From assembly GCA_039916225.1 (NCBI GenBank), contig JBDSLU010000033.1, forward strand, positions 1 to 19,060: a stretch of DNA of 19,060 nt. Direction: 5' to 3'. Below, one piece after another: positions 1-7,768 of this stretch. The stretch's first letter is position 1. Each line of letters begins with the position of its first letter. A program made the position numbers and the translations under genes. The DNA comes from JBDSLU01 sp039916225 (GTDB lineage Bacteria; Acidobacteriota; Vicinamibacteria; Vicinamibacterales; Vicinamibacteraceae). The notes under the pieces were generated by a model. It saw nothing but the letters and a program-made list of their open reading frames with translations. It ran no database searches and was not told the DNA's origin.

Positions 1-73
1 GCAATTTGCCGCACATCCCGCTGCAAAGGCGCGGCGTAGTGTTGGCAGTTCGTCATCCTCTCACGGAGCCGCA

Positions 74-2413
74 ATGCCACGCCGACTCGGTCTGATTGTC
101 TCGATCCTATTCGTTCTGTTCGTGACGGCCCGCCCGGCCAGCGCCCAGGGCGGCGCCGTCGCCGGCACCGTCCGCGACCAGAACGGGGGCGTGCTGCCTG
201 GCGCCTCCGTGGAGCTCGCCGCCGCCGGCCCGGCGTCCGCGCGCCGGGTCCAGACGGACGCCAGGGGGGCCTACCGCTTCGACGGCGTGCCGGCGGGAAA
301 GGCCACGCTGTCTGTCGCGCTGGTGAACTTCGGCATCGTGCGGCGCGATGTCGACGTGACGACCGCGGCGCCGGCGGCGCTCGACGTCACCTTGGTGCTG
401 TCGCTGAGCGCGGACGTGACGGTGTCGGGCAAATCGACCTTCAGCAACCTCGCCGATCTGGCCAACCCCGCCGAAAACGTCGTCGGCGTGGCGCAGTCGG
501 CCAGCCAGGGCGCGATCACGGCCCGCCAGCTCGATGCCCGGCCGGTGATGCGCACAGGTGAGGTGCTCGAGACCGTACCGGGTGTCGTCATCAGCCAGCA
601 CAGTGGCGAGGGCAAGGCCAACCAGTACTATTTGCGCGGCTTCAACCTCGATCACGGCACCGACTTCTCGACGACCGTCGCCGGCCTGCCGGTGAACATG
701 CCGACCCACGGGCACGGCCACGGTTACTCGGACCTGAACTTCCTCATCCCCGAACTGATCAGCGGCGTGCAGTTCTCGAAGGGCCCGTACTTCGCCGACC
801 AGGGCGACTTCACGACCGCTGGCTCGGCGAACATCAACTACACGAACAGCCTGAGGCAGCCTGTCGTGCGGGCGAGCGGAGGGGGGCAGGGCTTCGGCCG
901 GGCGCTCGTCGCGGCCTCCACGGCCGCCGGGCGCGGCACAGTGCTTGGGGCCGTCGAGGTCCAGCACAACGACGGACCGTGGCTCCAGCCGGACGACTAT
1001 CGCAAGGTGAACGGACTCATTCGCTACAGCCAGGGCGACGCGCTGAACGGCTTCAGTTTGACCGGCATGGGCTACCAGGGCTCGTGGGACGCGACCGACC
1101 AGGTGCCGGCCCGGGCCATCGACGATGGCCGGCTCGATCGCTTCGGCACGCTCGACAACAGCAACGGCGGTGATTCCTATCGCTACAGCGGGTCGGCCGA
1201 GTGGCAGCGGACCCGCAACAACGCCAGCACCAAGATGAGCGCCTTCGGGCTCGCCTACGATCTGAACCTCTTCTCGAACTTCACCTACTTCCTCGACGAT
1301 CCGGACAACGGCGACCAGTTCCGCCAGGCCGATCATCGCATCGTCACCGGCGGCAAGGTGACCCATCGCCGGCTGGGACAGTGGGGGAGCCGCCCCGTGC
1401 AGAACGTTGTCGGCGTGCAGCTGCGCTACGACGACATCGGAAAGGTCGGCCTCTATCACACCGTGCAGCGCCAGCCGCTCGAGACGATCCGGCAGGACAG
1501 CGTGCGCCAGACCAGCGTCGGTGGCTTCGCCCAGAACGAGACGCAGTGGACGCCGTGGCTGCGGACGCTGGCCGGCCTGCGCCTCGACGGCTACCGCTTC
1601 GACGTCACCGCCGGCGAGCCGCTCAACTCCGGCACCGACGACGCCGGCCTCGTCAGCCCCAAGGGGGGCGCGATCTTCGGGCCGTGGCGCGGCACCGAGT
1701 TCTATGTCAACGGCGGGCTCGGCTTCCATAGCAACGATGCCCGCGGCGCCACGATCACGATCGATCCGGCGACCGGCGAGCCGGCGCAACGCGTCACGCC
1801 GCTGGCCCGCGGGCGCGGCGCCGAGGTCGGCGTCCGCAGCGTGCGCATCCCGCATCTGCAGACCAGCCTGTCGCTGTGGACGCTCGGGCTCGACTCGGAG
1901 CTGATCTTCATCGGCGACGCCGGCAACACCGAAGCCGGCCGCTCGAGCCACCGCTACGGCGTCGAGTGGGCCAGCTACTACTCGCCAAAGCCGTGGCTGA
2001 CGTTCGACTTCGACCTCTCACTGTCGAGCGCGCATTTCACCGACGCCGATCCAGCCGGCGACGTCATCCCCGGCGCGGTCTCCACCGTCATCCAGGGCGG
2101 CGCCACCATCGACAGCGTGAAGCACCTCTTCGGCAGCGTCCGATGGCGCTACTTCGGTCCGCGGGCGCTGATCGAGAACGACGCCATCCGCTCGAAGGCG
2201 ACCAGCCTCGTGAACATCGAAGGTGGCTACCGGTTCTCCCGCTCGCTTCGCCTGGCGGTCGACGTGTTCAACCTGCTCGACGCCAGGGACAGCGACATCG
2301 ATTACTTCTATGCCTCGCGCCTGCCCGGTGAGCCGGCCGAAGGCATCGAGGACATCCACTTGCATCCGACTCTGCCTCGGACGGCGCGCCTCAGCTTGAT
2401 CGCCGGCTTCTGA
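74..2413 (+). CDS. TonB-dependent outer-membrane receptor with N-terminal carboxypeptidase-regulatory-like domain
   Basis: This 779-residue protein should be an outer-membrane beta-barrel that imports a ligand using TonB energy. Residues 1-25 are a signal peptide ending in ASAQ-G. Residues about 29-112 form a carboxypeptidase-regulatory-like beta-sandwich (GTVRDQNGGVLPGA, then YRFDGVPAG). The plug domain runs from about 145 to 256 and includes TGEVLETVPGV, YYLRGFNLDHGTD, a His-rich THGHGHGY at 211-218, and LNFLIPELI. The rest is barrel, closing on a C-terminal phenylalanine (SLIAGF) as expected for assembly by BAM. The ATG at 74 has GGAG at 65-68, five bases upstream. The N-terminal domain arrangement is frequent in Acidobacteriota. 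The plug type with HGHGxGY belongs to a widespread receptor group whose substrate I do not know, and nothing in the neighbourhood names one. The gene appears monocistronic. Confidence 0.93.
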   Translation: MPRRLGLIVSILFVLFVTARPASAQGGAVAGTVRDQNGGVLPGASVELAAAGPASARRVQTDARGAYRFDGVPAGKATLSVALVNFGIVRRDVDVTTAAPAALDVTLVLSLSADVTVSGKSTFSNLADLANPAENVVGVAQSASQGAITARQLDARPVMRTGEVLETVPGVVISQHSGEGKANQYYLRGFNLDHGTDFSTTVAGLPVNMPTHGHGHGYSDLNFLIPELISGVQFSKGPYFADQGDFTTAGSANINYTNSLRQPVVRASGGGQGFGRALVAASTAAGRGTVLGAVEVQHNDGPWLQPDDYRKVNGLIRYSQGDALNGFSLTGMGYQGSWDATDQVPARAIDDGRLDRFGTLDNSNGGDSYRYSGSAEWQRTRNNASTKMSAFGLAYDLNLFSNFTYFLDDPDNGDQFRQADHRIVTGGKVTHRRLGQWGSRPVQNVVGVQLRYDDIGKVGLYHTVQRQPLETIRQDSVRQTSVGGFAQNETQWTPWLRTLAGLRLDGYRFDVTAGEPLNSGTDDAGLVSPKGGAIFGPWRGTEFYVNGGLGFHSNDARGATITIDPATGEPAQRVTPLARGRGAEVGVRSVRIPHLQTSLSLWTLGLDSELIFIGDAGNTEAGRSSHRYGVEWASYYSPKPWLTFDFDLSLSSAHFTDADPAGDVIPGAVSTVIQGGATIDSVKHLFGSVRWRYFGPRALIENDAIRSKATSLVNIEGGYRFSRSLRLAVDVFNLLDARDSDIDYFYASRLPGEPAEGIEDIHLHPTLPRTARLSLIAGF

Positions 2414-2420
2414 TGAGCTT

Positions 2421-2436
2421 GGCCGATTGACCGGCC
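2421..2436. terminator. Weak stem-loop after the TonB receptor gene
   Basis: GGCCG (2421-2425) and CGGCC (2432-2436) form a 5-bp GC stem with a 6-base loop, beginning eight bases after the receptor stop codon. There is no T-tract. It may end the receptor transcript, but so short a stem is common by chance in GC-rich DNA. Confidence 0.2.
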
Positions 2437-2539
2437 GTAACTGGCGTCGGCTGGACTCGATGCACGCCGTTGCCCACAAGCCTCTGTTACAGTTGTTCCA
2501 CTGAACCACCGCGGACGTTCCTGTATGTCGGAGGAGCCG

Positions 2540-3196
2540 ATGTCTCGTTATCCCGCCATCCTCGGCGCTGTAGCCCTGGCCACGTTTTTTACGGCACTGC
2601 CGCGCGACGCCCGAGCCGACTTGATCGACTACGGCGGCGGCATGATTTACGACTCCGTCCAGGACCTGACCTGGCTGGACTCCTCGTTCGCACAGCCGCT
2701 GCATACCTCGATGCCAGGTGATCCACAGTCGTGCGGCGCCACGCCTTGCGACTGGTTTTACACCTGGCGCGGCGCCAGCTCGTGGGTGGGCGACCTGAAC
2801 TACGAGGGCTACAACGATTGGCGACTGCCGGGTCGGCTCGACCCCTCGTCGTTCGGCGGCGACAACGAAGTTCACAAGATGGTCGCTCAGCTGCCGGGCT
2901 GGGAGTTCGGCCCGAACTTCGGGGACAGCCCTGAGCTGCTGAGGACGGGCGACAAGGGCCCGTTCCGCTCGTCGCCCGGCTACTACTTCGTGTGGCTCCA
3001 CGAAGAGCCGTACACGTATACCCACTACATGGGCTACGACTTCCCGGATCACCTCGACTTCAGCGGTCAGGTGCGCGCGGTCCGAGCCGGTCGGCCGGTG
3101 AGCACGGTCCCCGAGCCCTCGACGCTCGGTCTCGTCGCCCTGGGCGGCATCGCGCTGCTGGGCCTGGGCCGCCGAGCCGTCAAGTCGAGGCGCTGA
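2540..3196 (+). CDS. Secreted PEP-CTERM protein with DUF1566-like (Lcl) region
   Basis: The product is 218 residues from the chosen start. An ATG at 2525 is also in frame, but GGAGGAG at 2530-2536 lies between the two and suits the ATG at 2540, so the shorter form is preferred. Residues 1 to about 26 are a signal peptide (AILGAVALATFF core, cleavage near ARA-D). The body has DLTWLDSS, WVGDLNYEGYNDWRLP and a closing VRAVRAG, the pattern of DUF1566/Lcl-type domains. The C-terminus is a classic PEP-CTERM sorting tag: VPEPST, then a hydrophobic helix (LGLVALGGIALLGLG), then RRAVKSRR. The family is known to be exported and processed by an exosortase at the envelope, often alongside exopolysaccharide. 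No exosortase is in the window. Specific function unknown. Confidence 0.85.
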   Translation: MSRYPAILGAVALATFFTALPRDARADLIDYGGGMIYDSVQDLTWLDSSFAQPLHTSMPGDPQSCGATPCDWFYTWRGASSWVGDLNYEGYNDWRLPGRLDPSSFGGDNEVHKMVAQLPGWEFGPNFGDSPELLRTGDKGPFRSSPGYYFVWLHEEPYTYTHYMGYDFPDHLDFSGQVRAVRAGRPVSTVPEPSTLGLVALGGIALLGLGRRAVKSRR

Positions 3197-3201
3197 CTCG
3201 C

Positions 3202-3247
3202 GGCGGAGAGGAGGTCGGACGAGCGATGCGTCGTCCGCCGCTCCGCC
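3202..3247. terminator. Nested stem-loop just after the PEP-CTERM gene
   Basis: Five bases after the stop codon lies a two-tier inverted repeat. The inner stem is CGGACGA (3216-3222) with TCGTCCG (3231-3237) around an 8-base loop. The outer stem is GGCGGAG (3202-3208) with CTCCGCC (3241-3247). Both arms are perfect 7-mers. No T-run follows, so this could be a GC-type terminator, a bidirectional barrier between convergent genes, or an RNA-stabilising 3' structure. Confidence 0.45.
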
Positions 3248-3321
3248 GATCCCGCCGGCGATGCAGATCCTGGTCTGTGCCGCACTGACCGCCGTCGCCG
3301 TTACTGCGGCGGCAGCACGTC

Positions 3322-3343
3322 CGTCACGTGACTAGGCGTGACG
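3322..3343 (-). terminator. Stem-loop straddling the padR stop codon
   Basis: CGTCACG (3322-3328) and CGTGACG (3337-3343) are perfect inverted arms around an 8-base loop that contains the padR stop codon (minus strand, 3334-3332). The left part also forms a perfect 10-base palindrome, GTCACGTGAC (3323-3332). It could be the 3' end structure of the permease-padR transcript. No T-tract is visible. Confidence 0.25.
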
Positions 3344-3661
3344 CAACACCCGTGCGACGCCGCTCGTGAGCACGCTCCAGCGTTCGGTTTCCGCGGCCAG
3401 CTGCTTCGTGCCGGCTCGAGTCAGCTCGTAGACTCGGGCGCGGCGCTTGTTCTCCGTGACGACCGACGTCGCGGCAATCCAGCCGGCCTCCTCCATCCGG
3501 TGCAGCGCTGGATAGAGCGAGCCTTCCTCCACCTTCAGCGCTTCGGCCGACAGGTCCTGGATGGCGGACGCAATGGCGTAACCATGCAGCCCCCCGCGCC
3601 GGCTCAGCACGGTGAGGACGAGCAGGTCGAGGGCCGTCTTTGCGGATTTGGGTGTGGCCAT
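3332..3661 (-). CDS. PadR-family transcriptional regulator
   Basis: A 109-residue winged-helix DNA-binding protein. Recognisable PadR features are an N-terminal helix (ALDLLVLTVLS), GLHGYAIASAIQDLS, the core VEEGSLYPALHRMEEAGWI and the wing RRARVYELTRAGTKQL, followed by a short C-terminal helix. An ATG at 3709 would add 16 residues but would run 49 bases into the permease gene. The ATG at 3661 was chosen because it shares its A with the permease TGA (TGATG), giving translational coupling, and because MATPKSAKTALDLL is a normal PadR N-terminus. Such small PadR proteins usually repress their own operon, and in Acidobacteriota they commonly accompany ADOP permeases. The inducing signal is unknown. 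Confidence 0.88.
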   Translation of the reverse strand: MATPKSAKTALDLLVLTVLSRRGGLHGYAIASAIQDLSAEALKVEEGSLYPALHRMEEAGWIAATSVVTENKRRARVYELTRAGTKQLAAETERWSVLTSGVARVLRHA

Positions 3662-6276
3662 CAGCCGAGCCTCAGCGCACGGGTTGGATCGAGCCGCGCG
3701 GCGCGCCATGCCGGGATGCCGGCGGCGGCGATCGCCACGGCCAGGAGAACGGCCGGCGCGATGGCCAGCGCCAACGGATCGTGCGCGTCGGTGTCGAACA
3801 GGAGCGGCGCCAGCGCTCTCGACCCGGCCAGGGCGCCCGCCACCCCGGCGATCAATCCTGGCACAACCAAACGCGCGCAGTCTCCGAGCACCATCGCCAC
3901 GATTCGTCGCGGCTGGGCGCCGATCGCCAGCCGTACCGCGATTTCCCGCGTCCGCTGCGACACGGCATAGGCCAGCACACCGTAGACGCCGATGGCGGCC
4001 AACAACACGGCCGAGAGGGCCAGTCCGCCCATCAGCGTCGTGCTGAACCGCTCCCGCGCTGACATCTGTCCAACGATCTCGTCCATCGTCCGCAGCTCCG
4101 CGACAGGCAGCCGGGGATCGAGGTCGTGGATGGTCTGCCGCACGGCCGCGGCGATGGCCATCGGCTCCTGTTCGGTCCGCACCGCCAGTGTCATCTGGCC
4201 ATAGGGCAGGCGGGCGTAGACCGAATAGACCGTCGGCACGACGCGGCCATCCCGCGATGCGTCTTTGACATCTCCGACCACGCCGATGACCTCGCCGAAG
4301 GGATTCGAGCGCGCGAGCGATGGACTGATCGTGGTCGCGAGCGGATCGTCACGTCCCAGATAGGCGCGCACGAACGCGCGATTGACGACAAATCGCAGCG
4401 GCGCGCCTCGCGTGTTGTCCGCCGCCGAGAAATCACGGCCCTGCACGACGGGAATGCCGAGCGTCTCGAAGTATCGCGGCGTGATCGTGCGAACCCTCGC
4501 CATCGGCGCCGCGCCGGCGAGGGCCGGTGCGCGCGCCCCGATCAGCACCGGCGTCTCGCCCCCCGACGCATCGAAGGGCGTGAGGTTGGCGGCGCTCACG
4601 GACCGGACGCCGGGCAACGCCTCGATCCGGGCAATGGCTTGGGCGAACAGTCCGACCTCGGCCGGGGATGGCACCCGGAAATGAAAGGTCAGCACGTGGC
4701 CCGGCTGCAGTCCCGTGTCGACGGCTTGCAAGCGCACGAAACTGCGGCCCAGTAGAGCGGCGCCGGCCAGCAGGATGACCGCCAGGGCCACCTCACTCGA
4801 GATCAGCCAGGCCCGCCGGCGATCGGTCGGCTCGGATCCCCCTCGGACCGCACGTCTCAGCGCAGCCGTCAGGTCACCCCTGTCCGCGGCCATCGACGGC
4901 ATCAGGCCGAAGAGCAGGCTGGACGCCGCGGCGAGCGCCGCGGTGAAGAGGACGATGCGCCAATCGATCGCGATCTCCGCCGGCCGGGTGAGCGCCTGCG
5001 GCGCCATCGCCACGAGCGCATCGAGCGCCAGGCGTCCGAGCAGAAGGCCGGCGACGCCGGCGAGGCCCGCCACGAGCAGGCCTTCGATCGCACGCTGCCG
5101 CACCAGCCGCCATCGTCCGCCGCCAAGGGCGGCGCGAATCGCCATCTCGCTGCTTCTGGATGACTGGCGGGCGACGAGCAGGTTGGCGACATTCGCGCAT
5201 GCGACCAGCAGCAGCAGGCCGACCGCGCCGAGCAGGATCAGCAGCGACGCCTTCACGTTGTGCACGAACGCGTCCCGCAACGGCTCGAGCGTGACCGTCC
5301 AGTTGTGATTGAAGGCCGGATCGAGCTGTTCCAGTGCGCGGGCGACGGTCGTCATCTGCGTCTGGGCCTGCGCCAAGGACGCCCCCGCCCTGAGTCGCGC
5401 CACGGCGTGCGAGTCCCTTCCCTGACGCGCCGACCCCGATCGAGCGATCGTCGTCGGCAGCCACAGATCGACCTCACGGTCGCCGAAGCTGAATCCCGCC
5501 GGCATGACGCCGATGATGGTCTGCGGACGGGCGTCGAGATGGACCGTGCGACCAACAACGCCCGGGTCGCGGTCGTACCACGCCTGCCACAGGCGATCGC
5601 TGATGACGACCTCAGGGGCAGCCTCCTTGCTCGTTCGAGACGGAGGCCCTCCGAAGGTCCGGCCGCGAACGGCCTGGACGCCGATCATCGTGAAAAAGTT
5701 CGCCGTGACCCCGCGGATGTGGAGCTCGTCAGCTTGATCGCCATCGTGCAACGTGGAGCGGCCGTCCCAGAACACCGCCACGTCCTCGAACGCGTCCGTG
5801 CGCGCTTGCCAGTCGAGCACATTGTCGGTCGAGACCAGGGAACGCGCGGCCTCCGGCCGGGTGAGGTCGGTTTCCCAGACCATGACCAGTCGTTCCGGCT
5901 CGCGGTACGGCAAAGGACGAAAGAGCAGGGTGTCGGCGGCGGTGAAAATGGCTACGGCCGCGCCGATCCCCAGCGCGAGGGACGCGACGGCGGTCAGCGT
6001 GAACACCGGGCTGCCACGCAGGCCACGCCAGGCGTAGCGCAGATCCTGGATGGTGCTCTCGAGCGCTGACCAGAGGCGGATGTCCCGGCTCTGCTCTCGC
6101 AACTGCGTCACGTTCCCGAACGCCGTGCGGGCCTGACGTGCGGCGTCCGCTGCGCTCAACCCCGCGGCACGCAAGTCAGCGGCGCGACGCTCGATATGAT
6201 CGCGGATCTCTTCGTCCAGTCCGTGGTCGAGGGGCCGCGCATACAACGCGTTCGTCAGTCGGGAGAACCAGGACAT
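3661..6276 (-). CDS. ADOP-type duplicated FtsX/MacB-like permease
   Basis: The 871-residue inner-membrane protein has the layout of the acidobacterial duplicated permease family. There is a soluble N-terminal segment with DEEIRDHIERRAADL (about 21-35) and a 'QARTAFGN' box (48-55). The first membrane helix is at about 91-119, followed by a periplasmic MacB-PCD-like region to about 340. FtsX-type helices lie at about 343-367, 393-421 and 439-460. A second copy begins at about 490-514 and ends in a C-terminal FtsX block (GVYGVLAYAVSQRTREIAVRLAIGA to RLDPTRALRLG). The ATG at 6276 is used because AAGGAG (plus-strand 6285-6290) lies eight bases upstream; an in-frame ATG at 6393 lacks such support. 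No MacB-type ATPase gene adjoins it. Substrate unknown; family relatives are annotated as export permeases. It is the first gene of a two-gene unit with padR. Confidence 0.9.
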   Translation of the reverse strand: MSWFSRLTNALYARPLDHGLDEEIRDHIERRAADLRAAGLSAADAARQARTAFGNVTQLREQSRDIRLWSALESTIQDLRYAWRGLRGSPVFTLTAVASLALGIGAAVAIFTAADTLLFRPLPYREPERLVMVWETDLTRPEAARSLVSTDNVLDWQARTDAFEDVAVFWDGRSTLHDGDQADELHIRGVTANFFTMIGVQAVRGRTFGGPPSRTSKEAAPEVVISDRLWQAWYDRDPGVVGRTVHLDARPQTIIGVMPAGFSFGDREVDLWLPTTIARSGSARQGRDSHAVARLRAGASLAQAQTQMTTVARALEQLDPAFNHNWTVTLEPLRDAFVHNVKASLLILLGAVGLLLLVACANVANLLVARQSSRSSEMAIRAALGGGRWRLVRQRAIEGLLVAGLAGVAGLLLGRLALDALVAMAPQALTRPAEIAIDWRIVLFTAALAAASSLLFGLMPSMAADRGDLTAALRRAVRGGSEPTDRRRAWLISSEVALAVILLAGAALLGRSFVRLQAVDTGLQPGHVLTFHFRVPSPAEVGLFAQAIARIEALPGVRSVSAANLTPFDASGGETPVLIGARAPALAGAAPMARVRTITPRYFETLGIPVVQGRDFSAADNTRGAPLRFVVNRAFVRAYLGRDDPLATTISPSLARSNPFGEVIGVVGDVKDASRDGRVVPTVYSVYARLPYGQMTLAVRTEQEPMAIAAAVRQTIHDLDPRLPVAELRTMDEIVGQMSARERFSTTLMGGLALSAVLLAAIGVYGVLAYAVSQRTREIAVRLAIGAQPRRIVAMVLGDCARLVVPGLIAGVAGALAGSRALAPLLFDTDAHDPLALAIAPAVLLAVAIAAAGIPAWRAARLDPTRALRLG

Positions 6277-6352
6277 GGACCGTGCTCCTTCATCGTCGCC
6301 GCGCAGTCGGCACACGCAGGCCGAGCGCGACGCGCCCAGAAGCCGGCATGGA

Positions 6353-6376
6353 CTTATACCTAGCCAGCTAGGGTAG
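6353..6376 (-). promoter_or_regulatory. Candidate promoter/PadR operator palindrome upstream of the permease
   Basis: An AT-richer island in GC-rich DNA holds an imperfect inverted repeat: TACC-TAGC (6357-6364), CA, then GCTA-GGGTA (6367-6375). The arms are complementary apart from one extra base. On the minus strand it ends in TATAAG (6358-6353), which could serve as a -10 box for the permease gene whose ATG is at 6276. Palindromes overlapping the promoter are the usual target of self-repressing PadR proteins. Assignment to the padR product here is inference. Confidence 0.4.
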
Positions 6377-6469
6377 ACGGCTGAGTGAAGCACGGGCCGT
6401 GGCCGGAGATCAAGCGGACACGCTAACTCCCGACCCCGGGGAGGAAGCCGGAGCGGCCGCGCCCGGCGA

Positions 6470-6868
6470 TCAGCGGTTCTGGCCGTGGCGGCAGACGAGC
6501 GCGCGCATCGTCTGGCTGTCGACGGGTTTTACTGCCTCCGGTAGCGCCGTGCCCGCAGGACCAGGTCCGGCCGGCTCCAGCACCAGATAGTGAAGGTCCG
6601 GCAGGCGCCGACGGAGGGCGGCCAGCGGCTCTGGACCTTCGTCACGGAGGGTCTGGCCGTCGATGAGCAGGAGCGCGCGGTGATCCTCGAGGGCCGGGCA
6701 GCCGGCCGCTTCGGCCAGCCGCGAGAACTCCACCACCTGTATGCCGTCAGTGTCGAGCGATTCAGCGACGAACCATCGGTAGAGCGGTTCGCGATCCACG
6801 ATGAGCACCGTGCTCGAGCCGCATCCGTGCGGTGAGACGCCCGCAGCGTCCGTGTGCAGCGATTCCAT
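6470..6868 (-). CDS. Stand-alone degenerate receiver (CheY-like) domain protein
   Basis: This is a 132-residue protein with no output domain. The receiver fold is recognisable: beta-1 VLIVDREPLYRW (21-32), beta-3 ALLLIDGQ (65-72) with Asp70 where the phosphoacceptor should be, beta-4 LHYLVLEP, and a final VKP (113-115) giving the conserved Lys-Pro. Two normally conserved residues differ. The second acidic residue of the DD pair is Arg26, and the beta-4 Thr/Ser is Glu98. Its beta-1/alpha-1 region closely resembles the receiver of the NtrC-like gene at 7803 (VVDDEQLIRW). The ATG at 6868 has AGAGG about six bases upstream on the minus strand, and longer upstream readings have no receiver features. 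It may be a decoy or signalling partner, but function is inference. Confidence is moderate because the strand is crowded with GC-driven open frames. Confidence 0.68.
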   Translation of the reverse strand: MESLHTDAAGVSPHGCGSSTVLIVDREPLYRWFVAESLDTDGIQVVEFSRLAEAAGCPALEDHRALLLIDGQTLRDEGPEPLAALRRRLPDLHYLVLEPAGPGPAGTALPEAVKPVDSQTMRALVCRHGQNR

Positions 6869-6937
6869 AGCGTTCCTCTTTGCAGCCCGTTTCGTCAGAG
6901 CGCCGACGGCTGAGCGCCAACGCTCGAAAAGGTATAG

Positions 6938-6952
6938 GCAAGCCGTGCGCCG
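6938..6952 (-). promoter_or_regulatory. Possible sigma-54 element upstream of the receiver gene
   Basis: Read on the minus strand (6952 to 6938) the sequence is CGGCGC-ACGGC-TTGC, with correct GG-N10-GC spacing and two mismatches to TGGCAC-N5-TTGC. The predicted start of transcription near 6926 would leave a leader of about 58 bases before the ATG at 6868. It is weaker than the elements at 7769 and 11161 and may be chance. Confidence 0.25.
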
Positions 6953-7120
6953 AGGCCGATGTGGCGCTGCCAAGGCTCGTGCCGCCGTGAACCTCGCACT
7001 GGCCGCGTGCTTTTCCCCGGTCACCGGGTCGGATCCCCCATGCGTATCGAGCCGGCCTGTCGATTCCGGCGTACGGCCGCCGGTACGGAGTCTGCACTGG
7101 TGGCACCCAGGAGACCTGTC

Positions 7121-7627
7121 ATGGAAAACTTCAGCACCATCGTTGCGGCCGTCGATTTCAGCGAGACCTCGTGCGACGTCCTCGAGGCCGCCCTCGTGAT
7201 GGCGCGCGCTACCGGAGGCCGTGTCCGGTTGCTGCATGTCGTGCCCCAGGTCGCCCAGAGCGCATGGAGCATCGAGGCGTCGGAGCTGAATATCGACGAC
7301 CTGCAGCGCGAGTGGACGGCCGACGCCGAAACGCAGCTGGCCGAACTGGCAAACAGCGCCAAATCGAAGGCCTGGCTGGACTCCGCCAGTGTCGTCGTCG
7401 GCCCTGCGGCTGCTGAGATCGTGCGCTATGCCGAGGAGCACGCCGCCGACGCCATCGTCGTCGGCTCTCACGGGCGCGGGGTCATCCGGCGTCTCCTGAT
7501 CGGAACCGTCACCGAGCGCGTGCTGCGAGAGGCGAGCTGCCCGGTGCTCGTGGTCCCGGATCGCGCCCTGCGAGGCGGCGCGGCGGTGCGGAGCATGCGC
7601 GTTGGCCGAACGGTTCACGCCGCCTAG
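7121..7627 (+). CDS. Universal stress protein (UspA family)
   Basis: A 168-residue cytoplasmic protein of one Usp domain. It opens with IVAAVDFSETS (7-17; Asp12 is the usual adenine-side residue) and LLHVVP (37-42). It ends with the ATP-binding signature G-2x-G-9x-G-T, complete here as G115-SH-G118, nine residues, G128-T129, followed by EASCPVLVVP. This predicts the nucleotide-binding subclass. The ATG at 7121 is favoured by AGGAG at 7109-7113, seven bases upstream; an earlier in-frame ATG at 6959 would add 54 residues with no Usp character. It stands between the divergent receiver gene and the NtrC-like gene. Usp proteins next to respiratory regulators are often induced under low oxygen or energy limitation, but that is inference here. 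Confidence 0.92.
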   Translation: MENFSTIVAAVDFSETSCDVLEAALVMARATGGRVRLLHVVPQVAQSAWSIEASELNIDDLQREWTADAETQLAELANSAKSKAWLDSASVVVGPAAAEIVRYAEEHAADAIVVGSHGRGVIRRLLIGTVTERVLREASCPVLVVPDRALRGGAAVRSMRVGRTVHAA

Positions 7628-7663
7628 AGTCCCGAGTCAGTGACGCCCAGCGACCGCGAGTTG

Positions 7664-7697
7664 GGGAAGATTCCTGGCCTGGCGGGGAATTGTTCCC
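7664..7697. promoter_or_regulatory. Tandem GGGA/TYCC dyads upstream of the NtrC-like gene
   Basis: Two inverted repeats sit in the 175-base gap after the usp gene: GGGA-AGA-TTCC (7664-7674) and GGGAA-TTG-TTCCC (7685-7697, perfect). Their centres are 22 bases apart and lie about 114 and 92 bases upstream of the -12 base (7783) of the sigma-54-like element at 7769-7784. That is the usual distance for enhancer-binding-protein sites. A similar pair occurs at 11067-11097 before ccoI. The binding factor is inferred, not shown. Confidence 0.4.
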
Positions 7698-7768
7698 AGC
7701 GACTGGGTCTCTCCGACTCGAGCCAGGCAACGACGGCCGCTTCCATGAGCATTTCGGCGGCTCGCCGA

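Noticed and set aside
1..73. Partial gene at the left edge
   Set aside because: No frame shows a recognisable protein end in 73 bases. It is treated as the upstream region of the TonB receptor, with only the ribosome site identifiable.
107..1951. A 614-codon open frame antisense to the TonB receptor, and frames of nearly 800 codons antisense to ccoI (11198-13594) and ccoNO (13637-16024)
   Set aside because: They mirror well-supported genes and show low-complexity Arg/Ala/His-rich composition with no recognisable domain, as expected for GC-rich shadow frames.
7016..7028. CCCGG-TCA-CCGGG dyad in the receiver/usp divergent gap
   Set aside because: A perfect inverted repeat, about 84 bases from the weak minus-strand sigma-54-like element, but its sequence does not match the GGGA/TCCC dyads and GC palindromes are common here. 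Not enough to call.
7101..7116. TGGCAC before usp as a sigma-54 -24 box
   Set aside because: The position for TTGC reads AGAC, so there is no -12 element. It also overlaps the usp ribosome site.
6959..7120. Longer universal stress protein from ATG 6959
   Set aside because: The added 54 residues have no Usp similarity, and AGGAG at 7109-7113 clearly serves ATG 7121.
6869..7618. Upstream extension of the minus-strand receiver frame over the usp gene
   Set aside because: The extension is the reverse of a convincing usp gene. Receiver features begin only after Met at 6868, which has its own ribosome site.
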